Notes: a model not told the origin generated them from the sequence alone. Positions 33,367 to 42,752 are shown, counted from the stretch's first letter. The stretch: 49,592 nt of DNA from Prevotella sp. (GCA_031285625.1 JAITVV010000052.1:1-49592), one strand, 5' to 3'. Translations and numbers: made by a program.

Positions 33367-33762
33367 ATGATGGATAAGAAAGGATCGGAGAAATTTTCTA
33401 TGAAGAAGCGGTTAAAATCGCCCTTATATGCACTTAACGGATTAAAAATCTTATTCACAGAAGAACATAATTCCCGTATACATGTATGCATTGTAATAGC
33501 TGTAGTTGCCGCAGGTATATTCCTCAAAATATCAAGCCTGGAATGGCTGGTGATATGTATACTCATTGCTTTAGTGTTTGCACTGGAGATAATGAATTCA
33601 GCTATTGAGAACCTATGTGATTTTATATCTCCACAGTGGCATGAAATGATAAAGAAAGTAAAAGATCTGGCTGCAGCCGCAGTCTTTTTCGCCTCGTTCA
33701 TTTCGGTAGTATGCGGAGCAATTATTTTTTTACCCAGATTATACTTATTATTTACATCTTGA
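33367..33762 (+). CDS. dgkA: Diacylglycerol/undecaprenol kinase, DgkA family
   Basis: DgkA-type enzymes phosphorylate diacylglycerol or undecaprenol at the inner membrane. The 131-residue protein has three membrane segments (about 38-54, 58-76, 104-126) and the catalytic block LVFALEIMNSAIENLCD with the conserved Glu, Asn and Glu, followed by KVKDLAAAAVF. The Firmicutes/Bacteroidota subgroup usually uses undecaprenol, which would link it to cell-wall lipid recycling. Two adjacent ATG codons (33367 and 33370) are possible starts. Confidence 0.9.
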   Translation: MMDKKGSEKFSMKKRLKSPLYALNGLKILFTEEHNSRIHVCIVIAVVAAGIFLKISSLEWLVICILIALVFALEIMNSAIENLCDFISPQWHEMIKKVKDLAAAAVFFASFISVVCGAIIFLPRLYLLFTS

Positions 33763-33775
33763 CGATGTAGAATTT

Positions 33776-33783
33776 TATATTTG
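33776..33783 (+). promoter_or_regulatory. Bacteroidota -7 promoter element for the phosphodiesterase lipoprotein
   Basis: TATATTTG matches TAnnTTTG and ends 15 bases before the ATG at 33799, which argues against the TTG that lies inside it as the start codon. Confidence 0.5.
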
Positions 33784-33798
33784 AAAATGTTATTAAAA

Positions 33799-34653
33799 AT
33801 GAAAAAACTAATCTACTCATTACTTATCGTTTTACTTATTTCTGCTTGTAGTACAAAACCATTGGATGTGAATGTTATGACATTCAATATACGCCTCGAT
33901 CATGCTGGTGACAGCCTGAATAATTGGCAATACAGAAAAGACAATGCCGCACAGATGGTAAAAATGAATAATATAGACATCCTGGGTACTCAGGAAGTAT
34001 TACTAAATCAGCTTAAAGACCTTAAAGACCGTCTACCCGAATACAATGCAATAGGTGTCGGCCGCGAAGATGGAAAAGATAAAGGTGAATTCAGCTCTTT
34101 ATTTTATAAAAAAGATAAATTTAAAGAAATCGAATCAGGAAATTTCTGGGTTAGCGAAACTCCTGAAATTGTCGGATCGAAGGGATGGGATGCTTCGTAC
34201 CTTCGTGTGGCAGCATGGGCCATACTGGAAGATAAAGGAACAGGCAAACAAATATTCGTAATGAATACACACCTTGACAATGACGGGCTTACAGCCCGTA
34301 AAGAAGGTGGAAGTCTGTTATTAAAGAAAGCTGCTGAGCTAGGTAAAGGTCTTCCCGTTATCCTTACAGGTGACTTTAATGACACTCCAGAATCTGAAGC
34401 TATAAAAAACATAACAGATGCAAATAAAGCCGGCCACCTAATCGACAGTAAATCTATTGCGACCAATATTTCCGGTACAGACTGGACATTCCACGATTTT
34501 GGCAGATTGCCTCTGGCTGAACGTCCGCTACTCGACTATATTTTTGTAAGTAAGCAAATAAAAGTCTCCGATTATTCTGTTTTACCAGATACGCTTAATG
34601 GCACATTTGTATCAGACCATAAAGCAGTAGTAGCCACACTGAGTATTGATTAA
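33799..34653 (+). CDS. Endonuclease/exonuclease/phosphatase-family lipoprotein
   Basis: The EEP fold (DNase I-like) hydrolyses phosphodiester bonds in nucleic acids, lipids or sugars. Residues in order are VMTFNIRLD (Asn), LGTQEVLLNQLKDL (Glu), NTHLDNDG (His-Asp), VILTGDFNDTP (Asp-Asn) and the C-terminal FVSDHKAVVA (Asp-His), the complete set. The N-terminus is a lipoprotein signal with lipobox ISAC. I choose the ATG at 33799 since the promoter element overlaps earlier codons; an ATG at 33787 is possible. It lies 18 bases before the M16 gene. The substrate is unknown; outer-surface EEP lipoproteins are common in Bacteroidota. Confidence 0.85.
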   Translation: MKKLIYSLLIVLLISACSTKPLDVNVMTFNIRLDHAGDSLNNWQYRKDNAAQMVKMNNIDILGTQEVLLNQLKDLKDRLPEYNAIGVGREDGKDKGEFSSLFYKKDKFKEIESGNFWVSETPEIVGSKGWDASYLRVAAWAILEDKGTGKQIFVMNTHLDNDGLTARKEGGSLLLKKAAELGKGLPVILTGDFNDTPESEAIKNITDANKAGHLIDSKSIATNISGTDWTFHDFGRLPLAERPLLDYIFVSKQIKVSDYSVLPDTLNGTFVSDHKAVVATLSID

Positions 34654-34671
34654 CACTTTAATATCTATAAT

Positions 34672-37476
34672 ATGAGGAAATCAATTATTATTATCGCTTT
34701 GTTAGCCATAGTTGGTTTTATTGAAGCACAAACAATGGAAAAATTACCTGTCGATTCACAAGTTAGGTATGGTAAGCTGGATAACGGACTGACCTATTAT
34801 ATCAGGCACAATGCATACCCTGAAAAAAGAGCAGACTTTTATATTGCTCAAAAAGTGGGCTCTATGCAGGAAGAAGATGATCAGGTGGGGTTGGCTCACT
34901 TCCTTGAGCATATGGCCTTTAACGGTTCAAAGAATTTTCCGGGTAAAAAGACAATGCTCAATTACCTTGAGTCTATTGGTGTAAAGTTTGGAGCTAATGT
35001 AAATGCATATACATCTTTCGATGAAACCGTTTATAATCTGAATGATGTACCTGTGATACGGGATGCTATTATAGATTCTTGTTTATTGGTTTTGCATGAC
35101 TGGTCGAGTTTCATTGCCCTTAAAGATGAACAGATCGATGAGGAAAGGCTGGTTATCAAGGAAGAATGGCGTACACGTAGTGGTGCGCAATACCGTATAT
35201 GGGACAAACAGTTGCCCGTAATCTTCAAAGGAAGCAAATATGCAGACCGTATGCCTATCGGTAAAATGGAGGTAGTAGAGAATTTTCCATACCAAACACT
35301 TAAGGACTATTATCATAAATGGTACAGACCCGATCTGCAAGGTATAATAATTGTTGGCGATATAGATGTAGATCAAGTGGAGGCTAAGATAAAAACAATG
35401 TTTGCAGATATTGCAAAACCTGTAAATCCAGCTGAAAGAGTATATTTTCCTGTACCGGATAACAATGAGCCTATCGTTTCCATTATTACCGACCCGGAAG
35501 CAGTAAGAACTCAGGTTACACTTTACATTAAGCATGATATTGTACCTGCAGAAGCAAAACAAAGCCAGATGGGTTTGATTATTTCATACATTAAGGCTCT
35601 ATCTTCAAGGATGTTATCTGACCGTTTGAACGAGATATCTCAAAAAGCAGATGCTCCTTTTGCCGCCTCTTATGCCTATGACGGAGGATTCTTTGTTTCC
35701 AAAACAAAAGACGCATGGACCACAATCGCTCTAAGTAAAGAAGGTAAAATAGATGAAACATTAGCCAGCCTGATAAGGGAAAATGAACGCATCAAAAGAT
35801 TTGGATTCACAGATGCAGAAGTTGAACGTGCTAAAGCCACTCTTCTTGATGAATACGAAAAAATGTATAATAACAGGAATAAAGAATTGAACAACAGGTA
35901 TGTTCAGGAATATGTGAGGAGTTTCACAGAAGATGAAGCTATTCCTGGAATTGAATATGAATACAACTTCTTCAAACAATTCTCCCCTATGATCAATGCA
36001 CAGGCTATTAATGGCGCAGTGCAACAACTACTTGGAAATAAAAATATAGTGATTACCGTTACAGGTCCGGAAAAAGAAGGTATAACCTACCCTACAGTAG
36101 ATGAGTTGCTAAATGTATTCAATACAGTTGAGGCTGAAAATATTACAGCCTATGAGGAAACTGTATCGAACGAACCATTGATCACTCAATTGCCAAAAGC
36201 AGGATCGGTAGTAAAAACAGAAACCGATGATAAATTTGGCACTACCATATGGACATTATCTAATGGAATGAAAGTTGTTATCAAAAAAACTAACTTCAAA
36301 GATGACGAGATATTAATGTCCTCTCATGCATATGGAGGTACTTCTATTATTGCTGATGCTGATATCAATAATGCAAATATGGCCTCTATGGTACCATCTG
36401 TAGGAGGTATCGGTAATTTCAGTTCTACCGATCTGAAAAAAGCCTTAGCCGGAAAATCCGCTAATGTGAATAACCATATTTCTTCATACGTTCAAGGTCT
36501 TAACGGATCGTCGTCTATTAAGGATCTGGAAACATTGCTTCAGCTTACATATCTTTATTTCACAGCTCCCAGAAAGGATGAAGGTGCATACTCTAACATT
36601 ATGGAACTAATAAAGAATCAGTTGAAAAATCTGACTTCAGAACCTTCATTCATAATGAATATCAACAGGACCAAAGCGATGTATGGAGACAACCCTCGTA
36701 TGCAGGTTATGATGCTGGAAGATGCTGAAAAACTGAACTATGACCGTATTATAGAAATCTATAAAGAAATCTATGCTAATCCGGGATCATTCGTATTCAA
36801 TTTTGTCGGTACAGTTGACGAAGCAGCTCTCAAACCATTGGTAGAACAATATCTGGCATCACTTCCTTCGGGCAATAAAGATGCTAAATACAAAGATGTG
36901 GATGCAAGTATAAGAAAAGGCCACATTGACAATATATTCGAGCAGGAGATGAAAACTCCTAAAACATCTGCTTTTGAAATGTATAGCGGGACGTTGAAAT
37001 ATGATCAAAAAACGCAAATAACATTATCTGCACTAAAACAGATATTAGATATTGTATATGTTCGTACTGTAAGAGAAGAAGCAGGAGGTACTTACGGAGT
37101 TGGTGTACGTGCAGGAATAAGCCGTATTCCGGAAGGGCAAACGACATTGCAGATGTTCTTCGATACAGACCCTGAGAGAGTAGCTACTATAACTCCTATT
37201 ATCAGCCGTGAAGTAAATAAGATCGCTGAAAACGGACCGGAAGACGCTGACTTCCTGAAAGTAAAGGAATATATGGTGAAGAAGTTCCAGGAAGACGAGA
37301 AACAAAATGGCTACTGGGTAGGCATTCTTGGTTCAAAATATTTCTATGGCGATGATAATCATTCTGACTATCTTTCAATTGTTAATGCATTAACAAAGGA
37401 TGATATAAAGAGACTGACAAAAGAGTTGGTATCTCAAGAAAATCATATTGAAGTGATAATGAATCCGAAAAAATAA
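34672..37476 (+). CDS. M16-family zinc metallopeptidase (pitrilysin-like), secreted
   Basis: The 934-residue protein has a signal peptide (about 1-20), then four M16-type domains. The zinc motif HFLEH is in LAHFLEHMAFNG (near residue 82), with the distal Glu in DEERLVIKEEWR. The second half (about 520 on) repeats the fold without HxxEH, as in pitrilysins, and contains TYGVGVRAGIS, where the family's arginine/tyrosine substrate-binding segment lies. It is probably periplasmic or membrane-attached. It is followed by a strong terminator and is likely in the same transcript as the EEP lipoprotein. Confidence 0.93.
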   Translation: MRKSIIIIALLAIVGFIEAQTMEKLPVDSQVRYGKLDNGLTYYIRHNAYPEKRADFYIAQKVGSMQEEDDQVGLAHFLEHMAFNGSKNFPGKKTMLNYLESIGVKFGANVNAYTSFDETVYNLNDVPVIRDAIIDSCLLVLHDWSSFIALKDEQIDEERLVIKEEWRTRSGAQYRIWDKQLPVIFKGSKYADRMPIGKMEVVENFPYQTLKDYYHKWYRPDLQGIIIVGDIDVDQVEAKIKTMFADIAKPVNPAERVYFPVPDNNEPIVSIITDPEAVRTQVTLYIKHDIVPAEAKQSQMGLIISYIKALSSRMLSDRLNEISQKADAPFAASYAYDGGFFVSKTKDAWTTIALSKEGKIDETLASLIRENERIKRFGFTDAEVERAKATLLDEYEKMYNNRNKELNNRYVQEYVRSFTEDEAIPGIEYEYNFFKQFSPMINAQAINGAVQQLLGNKNIVITVTGPEKEGITYPTVDELLNVFNTVEAENITAYEETVSNEPLITQLPKAGSVVKTETDDKFGTTIWTLSNGMKVVIKKTNFKDDEILMSSHAYGGTSIIADADINNANMASMVPSVGGIGNFSSTDLKKALAGKSANVNNHISSYVQGLNGSSSIKDLETLLQLTYLYFTAPRKDEGAYSNIMELIKNQLKNLTSEPSFIMNINRTKAMYGDNPRMQVMMLEDAEKLNYDRIIEIYKEIYANPGSFVFNFVGTVDEAALKPLVEQYLASLPSGNKDAKYKDVDASIRKGHIDNIFEQEMKTPKTSAFEMYSGTLKYDQKTQITLSALKQILDIVYVRTVREEAGGTYGVGVRAGISRIPEGQTTLQMFFDTDPERVATITPIISREVNKIAENGPEDADFLKVKEYMVKKFQEDEKQNGYWVGILGSKYFYGDDNHSDYLSIVNALTKDDIKRLTKELVSQENHIEVIMNPKK

Positions 37477-37495
37477 TCGAAACTCAATGATGTTT

Positions 37496-37528
37496 AAAAG
37501 CTGCTAAGAAACAACTTAGCAGCTTTTT
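37496..37528 (+). terminator. Intrinsic terminator after the M16 gene
   Basis: The stem AAAAGCTGCTAAG / CTTAGCAGCTTTT (37496-37508 and 37515-37527) is perfect and is followed by T, 19 bases past the stop codon. Confidence 0.9.
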
Positions 37529-37635
37529 CATTATATCACATTTGCGTCACATTATCTTAACTAAACCTTAATTATACTACATTGTTGTTTTCAAATATTT
37601 ACACTTTACTTTGCAGTATAATTTAACAAAGTAGT

Positions 37636-38658
37636 ATGAAACGATTTTATTTTATCATCTTAGTTGCAATATTGTGTATAAACTCTTCTTTTGCACAGGA
37701 CTCTATAGCTTTTAAACCGTATGGAAAAGTTATAGCAAGAAGTTTCTTTGATTATAGTACAGGATTTGGGCATGCAAACGATGAAAGAGGTTTCGATCTG
37801 ACCAGAGCCTTTCTGGGATATAGTTATAAATTTACCCGTACACTGCAAGGTCAGGTTATTATTGATGGTGCTTCCAGTAAAACATCCACTGATGGATTGG
37901 AAGTATACGTACGAAATGCTTTCATTAATTGGAATGATAAAGGATTCAATATCAATGTAGGACTAACCGGCCTATTACAATTTAGCATACAGGAAAAATA
38001 CTGGATGCACCGCTACGTAATGAAATCGTTTCAGGATCTTAACAAGATGGCACCAAGTGTTGACATGGGTATAACAGCCGAATATGCATTTAATCCGTAC
38101 TTATCAGCTGACCTGAGCCTTACAAATGGTGAAGGCTATAAGAAAATAAAAAAGGATAACAGCATGCGTTATGCGGCTGGCATCAGTTTATATCCAATCA
38201 AAAATACAATATTCCGTATTTATGCAGATATATACAATGATGACGAAAAGCAAAGGGACGCATTACCCGAAGGAGTTACAGACGGCAATTACAAAGATCA
38301 ATATACCTTATCGTTATTTGCTGGATACCAGAATGAAAAAATTTCCTTCGGAGCAGAGTATAACAAGGTTTATAACAAAGGATTTATCGAAAAGAAAGAC
38401 TATTATGGATACTCGTTTTATACTTCTGCCAAATTAGCATCCAAATGGAGAACTTTTGCCCGCTATGACTTGACAGATTCTTCCAATCCATCGGCTTTTA
38501 CATCGCCATGGAATGATCTGGACGGACAATTAATGATGGTTGGTGTAGAATTTCAACCGGTGAAACAATTGAAGATAGCCCCAAACTTTCGTAATATAAA
38601 TAAGGACAGGGTAAAAGCAGAGCAATATCTTTTTATCAATGTAGAATTTAATTTGTAA
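37636..38658 (+). CDS. Outer-membrane beta-barrel porin-like protein
   Basis: The 340-residue protein has a Sec signal (cut after about residue 20, SSFAQ) and many amphipathic strands ending in aromatic residues. It ends in VEFNL, a beta-barrel C-terminal strand. Blocks such as GFDLTRAFLGYSYKF and ISLYPIKNTIFRIYADIYND fit porin or phosphate-selective porin (OprP/O) relatives of Bacteroidota. The substrate is not known. A near-match promoter TACTTTG with an unusual single spacer base lies at about 37608. It is followed after 52 bases by the hydrolase gene. Confidence 0.75.
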   Translation: MKRFYFIILVAILCINSSFAQDSIAFKPYGKVIARSFFDYSTGFGHANDERGFDLTRAFLGYSYKFTRTLQGQVIIDGASSKTSTDGLEVYVRNAFINWNDKGFNINVGLTGLLQFSIQEKYWMHRYVMKSFQDLNKMAPSVDMGITAEYAFNPYLSADLSLTNGEGYKKIKKDNSMRYAAGISLYPIKNTIFRIYADIYNDDEKQRDALPEGVTDGNYKDQYTLSLFAGYQNEKISFGAEYNKVYNKGFIEKKDYYGYSFYTSAKLASKWRTFARYDLTDSSNPSAFTSPWNDLDGQLMMVGVEFQPVKQLKIAPNFRNINKDRVKAEQYLFINVEFNL

Positions 38659-38710
38659 TAGCTTCGTAATATTTAATTTAACAGTAACTTAGTATCCATT
38701 TTTTACTGTT

Positions 38711-39520
38711 ATGATTAATTTAAAAAAAATACTGATCTGGTTTTTAATAATTGCACCATCATTTTACCTGATAACATGTTGTTTCTTTTATTTCCTTCAG
38801 GAAAAATTCATTTTTATTCCTGATAAATTAGATAAGGATTATAGATACAACTTTAGTCAAACCTTTGAAGAAGTACATATTCAAACAAAGGATGGAACCC
38901 AATTAAATAGTCTTTTATTCAAGGCGGATAATCCTAAAGGCCTGATATTCTACCTACATGGTAATGCTGGAGCATTAGACTCATGGGGAGGCATGGCATC
39001 ACTATATACTGATGATTTGGGTTATGATTTGTTTATCCTTGATTATAGAGGTTTTGGCAAAAGTGAAGGGCAGATCGAAAGTGAGGCTCAATTATTTGAA
39101 GACATACAGGCTGCCTATAACAGCATGAAAGAAAGATATAGTGAAGATCAAATTATAGTGCTTGGCTATTCTATAGGTACGTGTCCGGCTGCATGGCTTT
39201 CATCCACAAACAACCCTCGTATGTTAATTCTGCAGGCTCCATATTACAGCCTTACAGATGTAATTCAGGATATATCGCCATTAACCCCCGAATTTCTTAT
39301 CAGGTATAAACTGGAAACATATAAATACATTAAAGATTGCCAAATGCCGGTTATTATCTTTCATGGAAACTTAGATAAAGTTATAAGCTATGATAATTCT
39401 CTACAACTGGAAAAATTACTCAAACCGACAGACAGGCTAATTACTCTTAACGGAGAAGGGCATAATGAAATAACGGATAATAAACACTATCAGGATGAAC
39501 TATCCAAGATCTTATTCTAA
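38711..39520 (+). CDS. Alpha/beta hydrolase with N-terminal membrane anchor
   Basis: The 269-residue protein has a hydrophobic N-terminal segment (about 6-28), then an alpha/beta-hydrolase fold. The oxyanion block is YLHGNAGALDSWGG, the nucleophile Ser is in VLGYSIGTCPA, the Asp is in HGNLDKVI, and the His is in GEGHNEI. Close relatives are BEM46/YfhR-type hydrolases, usually of unknown substrate. It is convergent with the mscS-like gene and shares a terminator hairpin at 39527-39546. Confidence 0.85.
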   Translation: MINLKKILIWFLIIAPSFYLITCCFFYFLQEKFIFIPDKLDKDYRYNFSQTFEEVHIQTKDGTQLNSLLFKADNPKGLIFYLHGNAGALDSWGGMASLYTDDLGYDLFILDYRGFGKSEGQIESEAQLFEDIQAAYNSMKERYSEDQIIVLGYSIGTCPAAWLSSTNNPRMLILQAPYYSLTDVIQDISPLTPEFLIRYKLETYKYIKDCQMPVIIFHGNLDKVISYDNSLQLEKLLKPTDRLITLNGEGHNEITDNKHYQDELSKILF

Positions 39521-39526
39521 ACAAAA

Positions 39527-39546
39527 AAGACCGATGAATCGGTCTT
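39527..39546 (-). terminator. Terminator between convergent hydrolase and MscS genes
   Basis: AAGACCGA / TCGGTCTT with a TGAA loop (39527-39534 and 39539-39546) is followed on the minus strand by a T-run (TTTTTTGTTT), so it best terminates the MscS-like gene. Confidence 0.8.
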
Positions 39547-39553
39547 CCTATAA

Positions 39554-40858
39554 TTATTTTACATTTTCTTTTATATAAATATCATAGGTGTCACTTCCTG
39601 AAGATTCTTCATATATCATCAAATCGAAATATTTTACCACACTGACAAAATGATTCACGATTTCGGAAAGAATAACTTCATACTCAGCCCAGACTGTCGT
39701 ATTTGTAAAAGTATACAACTCAATCGGCAATCCTTGAGGTGTTGGAGCCAACTGACGCACAAGTAATGTGAGATTATTGTCGATCTTAGGATGCATACGC
39801 AGATAATGTGTCCCGTATTGTAAAAACAAGTCGTTATTTGTTATACGATGCTGATTTAATGGTATAGAAGTACTCTTTGTACCTTTATTCAATTCTGCAT
39901 ATTCTTTTTGTTTTGCTAATATGTACTCCCTGAGACCATCCACTTCTTTGTATTTTTCCAGTTCCTCATCTGTTAAGAAACGAATTTTATCGTGTTTAAG
40001 ATACAAAGCACGCTTAAAGCGGCGTCCTCCTGTATCCTGCATACCTCGCCAGTTTTGGAACGAATCGGATATGAGGGCATATGTAGGTACTGTAGTTATC
40101 GTTTTATCAAAATTGCGTATCTTAACTGTAGTCAGGTTTATTTCTTCCACATTACCGTCTGCTCCATACTTATTCATGGTTATCCAATCACCTATTTGCA
40201 CCATATTATTAGTTGTTACCTGAATGCTTCCGGCAAAGCCTTTGATCGAATCCTGAAATAATAACATCAGGATGGCAGAGGCAGCCCCCATAGCAGCAAA
40301 AAATGCCGTAGCTGATTTTCCGGTAATAATGGAATAAATTACTACTGCTCCGAAAATAAATAGAATTATACTTATAACCTGAAAATAACTTTTCATCGGT
40401 TTATTCTGAAAAGCCGGTTTTTCCTGTAATACTCCACCAAATGATCTTATCACAGCCATGATGATCCAGATAACCATAAAAACCATATAGATATCGGTCA
40501 ACTTGATCATTGGTTTTATAAATGATGGAAAGTCATAGAATACAATCGGAATTATACCCCTTATAAATGAATATGGAACAATTAGTGCCAGATAATGTGG
40601 AAGTCTGTTCTCTAATGCATACTTCATGAATGAAAGTTTTGATATATTGCCAACACGTTTGAACACAAATATCAATATCTTCCTCACCAGAAATTGCAAT
40701 CCATATACAATTAAGGTCACCAAAACCAGTAGTACAATCAATTTTGTATATTCTACCCACTGCTCAGGTACCCCAAGCCCTGTAAGAAATTCCTGCATCC
40801 ATTTAGCTATTGCTATTGTTATGGAATTAGCTTCCATCTGTACTTCCTGTGTATCCAT
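39554..40858 (-). CDS. MscS-family mechanosensitive ion channel
   Basis: The 434-residue protein has about five membrane segments in the first 190 residues, then the MscS core: the pore helix region AAMGAASAILMLLFQDSIKGF, the beta-domain VQIGDWITMNKYGADGNVEEINL and TVKIRNFDKTITTVPTYAL. The long C-terminal cytosolic part after that resembles the YbdG/YnaI-type subfamily. Channels of this type open on membrane tension to release solutes in hypo-osmotic shock. It is the only gene on its strand here; TATCTTTG on the minus strand at 40949-40956 is its likely -7 element. Confidence 0.92.
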   Translation of the reverse strand: MDTQEVQMEANSITIAIAKWMQEFLTGLGVPEQWVEYTKLIVLLVLVTLIVYGLQFLVRKILIFVFKRVGNISKLSFMKYALENRLPHYLALIVPYSFIRGIIPIVFYDFPSFIKPMIKLTDIYMVFMVIWIIMAVIRSFGGVLQEKPAFQNKPMKSYFQVISIILFIFGAVVIYSIITGKSATAFFAAMGAASAILMLLFQDSIKGFAGSIQVTTNNMVQIGDWITMNKYGADGNVEEINLTTVKIRNFDKTITTVPTYALISDSFQNWRGMQDTGGRRFKRALYLKHDKIRFLTDEELEKYKEVDGLREYILAKQKEYAELNKGTKSTSIPLNQHRITNNDLFLQYGTHYLRMHPKIDNNLTLLVRQLAPTPQGLPIELYTFTNTTVWAEYEVILSEIVNHFVSVVKYFDLMIYEESSGSDTYDIYIKENVK

Positions 40859-40948
40859 TTTTTGTTTATTTCGATTGATCTAATTATATAAAAAGGCCCT
40901 ATTATTCATAGAGCAGCTTTTGATTCTCAAAAGGTTTCTGATGAAATA

Positions 40949-40956
40949 CAAAGATA
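40949..40956 (-). promoter_or_regulatory. Bacteroidota -7 promoter element for the MscS gene
   Basis: TATCTTTG on the minus strand, 91 bases before the start codon at 40858, matches TAnnTTTG. Confidence 0.5.
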
Positions 40957-41052
40957 GTAAGCGCATCAAGGATGGCAGACACAAAAAAGCACATTAACGT
41001 TTTTTATGATAAAGAATATTATTGAAGAAACCTGTCAGGAAAGTGAAATAGT

Positions 41053-41060
41053 TATATTTG
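41053..41060 (+). promoter_or_regulatory. Bacteroidota -7 promoter element for the ACT protein
   Basis: TATATTTG followed by GATAGGAGG matches TAnnTTTG, 35 bases before the ATG at 41095. Confidence 0.6.
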
Positions 41061-41094
41061 ATAGGAGGATAATAACATTTTAAATCTGTAAATT

Positions 41095-41463
41095 ATGGAA
41101 CTTAAGATCATTAATAAGCAATTTGCAGTTTGCAAAGTAAAAGGAGTCGAAAATATTAGATTTGACGATGAATTTTGCTTCTTTGGAAAAACGGATGAAG
41201 AAATGTCCTTAGTCTGCGAAGAAACATCTGTACCAAGTGACTGTATAGAGTATGAAAAAGGATGGAAAGCTTTCAGATTGCAGGGAATACTTGATTTCTC
41301 TTTGGTAGGTATTTTATCGAAAATATCAGTAATACTGGCAGAAAATAATATTAGTATTTTTGCGATATCTACCTATAACACGGACTATATATTGGTTAAA
41401 ATAGAAGATTTTGAGAATGCAAAGAGTGTTTTACTAAATAGAAATTATAAAATCAGTTTGTAG
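41095..41463 (+). CDS. ACT-domain protein (stand-alone regulatory domain)
   Basis: The 122-residue protein is a pair of ACT-like halves. The C-terminal half shows the fold as RLQGILDFSLVGILSKISVI, then LAENNISIFAISTYNTDYIL and VKIEDFENAKSVLLN. Stand-alone ACT proteins of this type (DUF/ACT_7) bind small ligands, often amino acids. The ligand and partner are unknown. It has its own promoter and terminator (41601-41625). Confidence 0.8.
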   Translation: MELKIINKQFAVCKVKGVENIRFDDEFCFFGKTDEEMSLVCEETSVPSDCIEYEKGWKAFRLQGILDFSLVGILSKISVILAENNISIFAISTYNTDYILVKIEDFENAKSVLLNRNYKISL

Positions 41464-41600
41464 GCCCTTTTATATAAATGCATTGAAAACTTAATCTCAT
41501 TGACATCTTTTTGCTCACTATAAGTTTGGAGACGATAAATCAATTTCAGAGAATAAATGGGAGAGGATAAGTATTAGATTCACTTGTTCCAAATTGTATA

Positions 41601-41625
41601 AAAGAAGCCCTTTTTAGGCTTCTTT
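41601..41625 (+). terminator. Terminator-like hairpin after the ACT gene
   Basis: AAAGAAGCC / GGCTTCTTT (41601-41609 and 41617-41625) lies 138 bases downstream of the stop. It can serve the ACT gene or the end of the pseudogene on the minus strand. Confidence 0.65.
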
Positions 41626-41644
41626 ATGTTCAGACTTTTATAAT

Positions 41645-42060
41645 TTATTTTATAGCAAATGGTGCTCTTGCATAATTTAAGATTTCTTCTCCTTTCCCAG
41701 CCATGCTTCCGTTTTTATTTACTCGTACCTGCCTCCCGGTGGTAGAAGGTCAGCGGTGAAAACACGACCTTTCAATTCTACAACCTTGGTCTGATTTGGA
41801 GCAAAAGCTAAATGTGGTGCATCATCCCATGATGAAATATACCAAGGAGAGTTAACATTGTCTATTACTAAATAAAAATGCGAGTAGACCCAGTTTGTAG
41901 TGGTATTATACACCTCTACTCTTACTGATATTTCCTGTTCATTATAAGCCCATGAAGGAGAATTCATTGAATTTGCCTGCAGAATTTGACCGATATGCTG
42001 AGATTTTGCATTAAAACTAAAGCAGATAAACAACATAGATAGGAATAAGATTTTCTTCAT
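41645..42060 (-). pseudogene. Secreted hypothetical protein gene, frameshifted near its 3' end
   Basis: The intact frame starts at 42060 with a Sec signal peptide (MKKILFLSMLFICFSFNAKS) and runs to a stop at 41719-41721, 113 residues, ending LLPPGGRYE. In the neighbouring frame the downstream bases read PPGRQVRVNKNGSMAGKG and then EEILNYARAPFAIK, ending in TAA at 41645-41647. That stretch is protein-like and makes a more natural end, so a one-base deletion or insertion near 41740 has probably truncated the protein. A sequencing error is the alternative. The mature part resembles a jelly-roll type beta sandwich (VRVEVYNTTTNWVYSHFYLV). The family is unknown. Confidence 0.6.
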
Positions 42061-42200
42061 AATTTTGTTTTTAGTTAATAATAGGGATTAATTGAATATG
42101 ACTAAGTTAGCTAGAACATATCTGTTGAACAATATATATTTTATAGATATGACTTATATCTTTAAAACAATCACTTACACCCTATTAACCAATACAGTAA

Positions 42201-42311
42201 GCGATATTTCGTCATTCAAAATATGACTTTTTATCTATTCCATTAAATGAGCGGTATCATATAAATGCATTCTCAGATCCTCTCTACTATGTGGTTACAG
42301 ATAAACTGTAA
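42201..42311 (+). pseudogene. Possible C-terminal remnant of a toxin-like protein
   Basis: After a stop at 42198-42200 one frame is open for 36 codons and reads KYDFLSIPLNERYHINAFSD then PLYYVVTDKL before TAA at 42309-42311. It has no ATG. It stops 14 bases before the ATG of the next gene, which looks like an immunity-protein gene. That spacing, and the short aromatic-rich end, suggest the tail of a polymorphic toxin with its immunity gene, but a chance open frame cannot be excluded. Confidence 0.3.
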
Positions 42312-42325
42312 TGGCTTAAAAAATT

Positions 42326-42723
42326 ATGAGGATTATTGATAAAGAAACTAAGCCACACTGTACTTTAATAGAAAAGAAATTCGAATGGGGAGAGCCTTAT
42401 ACAATAATGACACCTATTTTTTTGATACCAACTTCTGAGTATACTTCCTTATTGGAGTTTTCCATTGATATATATGGAGAAAATAACTTTAAACAGCAAC
42501 TAATATTTCTATATAACAAACTTAGAAATTATGAAGATGATTGTTTAGAGAATCTTGATAAGTCTATCAAGAATAGAGAGGGATTGATCAATCGAATAAA
42601 TACCTACAATTAAACTCAACCCTAATTACCCCATGGGAAAAATACAAAGAATACTATAATGAAATTAATCTGATAAAAGATATTGAAAGACTGATATATG
42701 CGTCAAGCCCTGATTATATTTAA
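42326..42723 (+). pseudogene. Hypothetical immunity-like gene, frameshifted
   Basis: The frame from the ATG at 42326 gives 95 residues (MRIIDKETKPHCTLIEKKFE, then FSIDIYGENNFKQQLIFLYN) and ends LINRINTYN at 42613. A second frame then continues as NSTLITPWEKYKEYYNEI and DIERLIYASSPDYI to TAA at 42721-42723, ending right before a terminator at 42753-42784. The small acidic, aromatic soluble protein is typical of immunity proteins. One frameshift near 42610 would restore a 130-residue protein. The family is not recognised. Confidence 0.5.
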
Positions 42724-42752
42724 TTATCGAACTCTCCAATAAGACATAAAAC

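Noticed and set aside
35083-35562. A 159-codon minus frame opposite the M16 gene
   Set aside because: Composition (Cys/Tyr/Phe-rich) is that of an antisense shadow; the M16 reading is certain.
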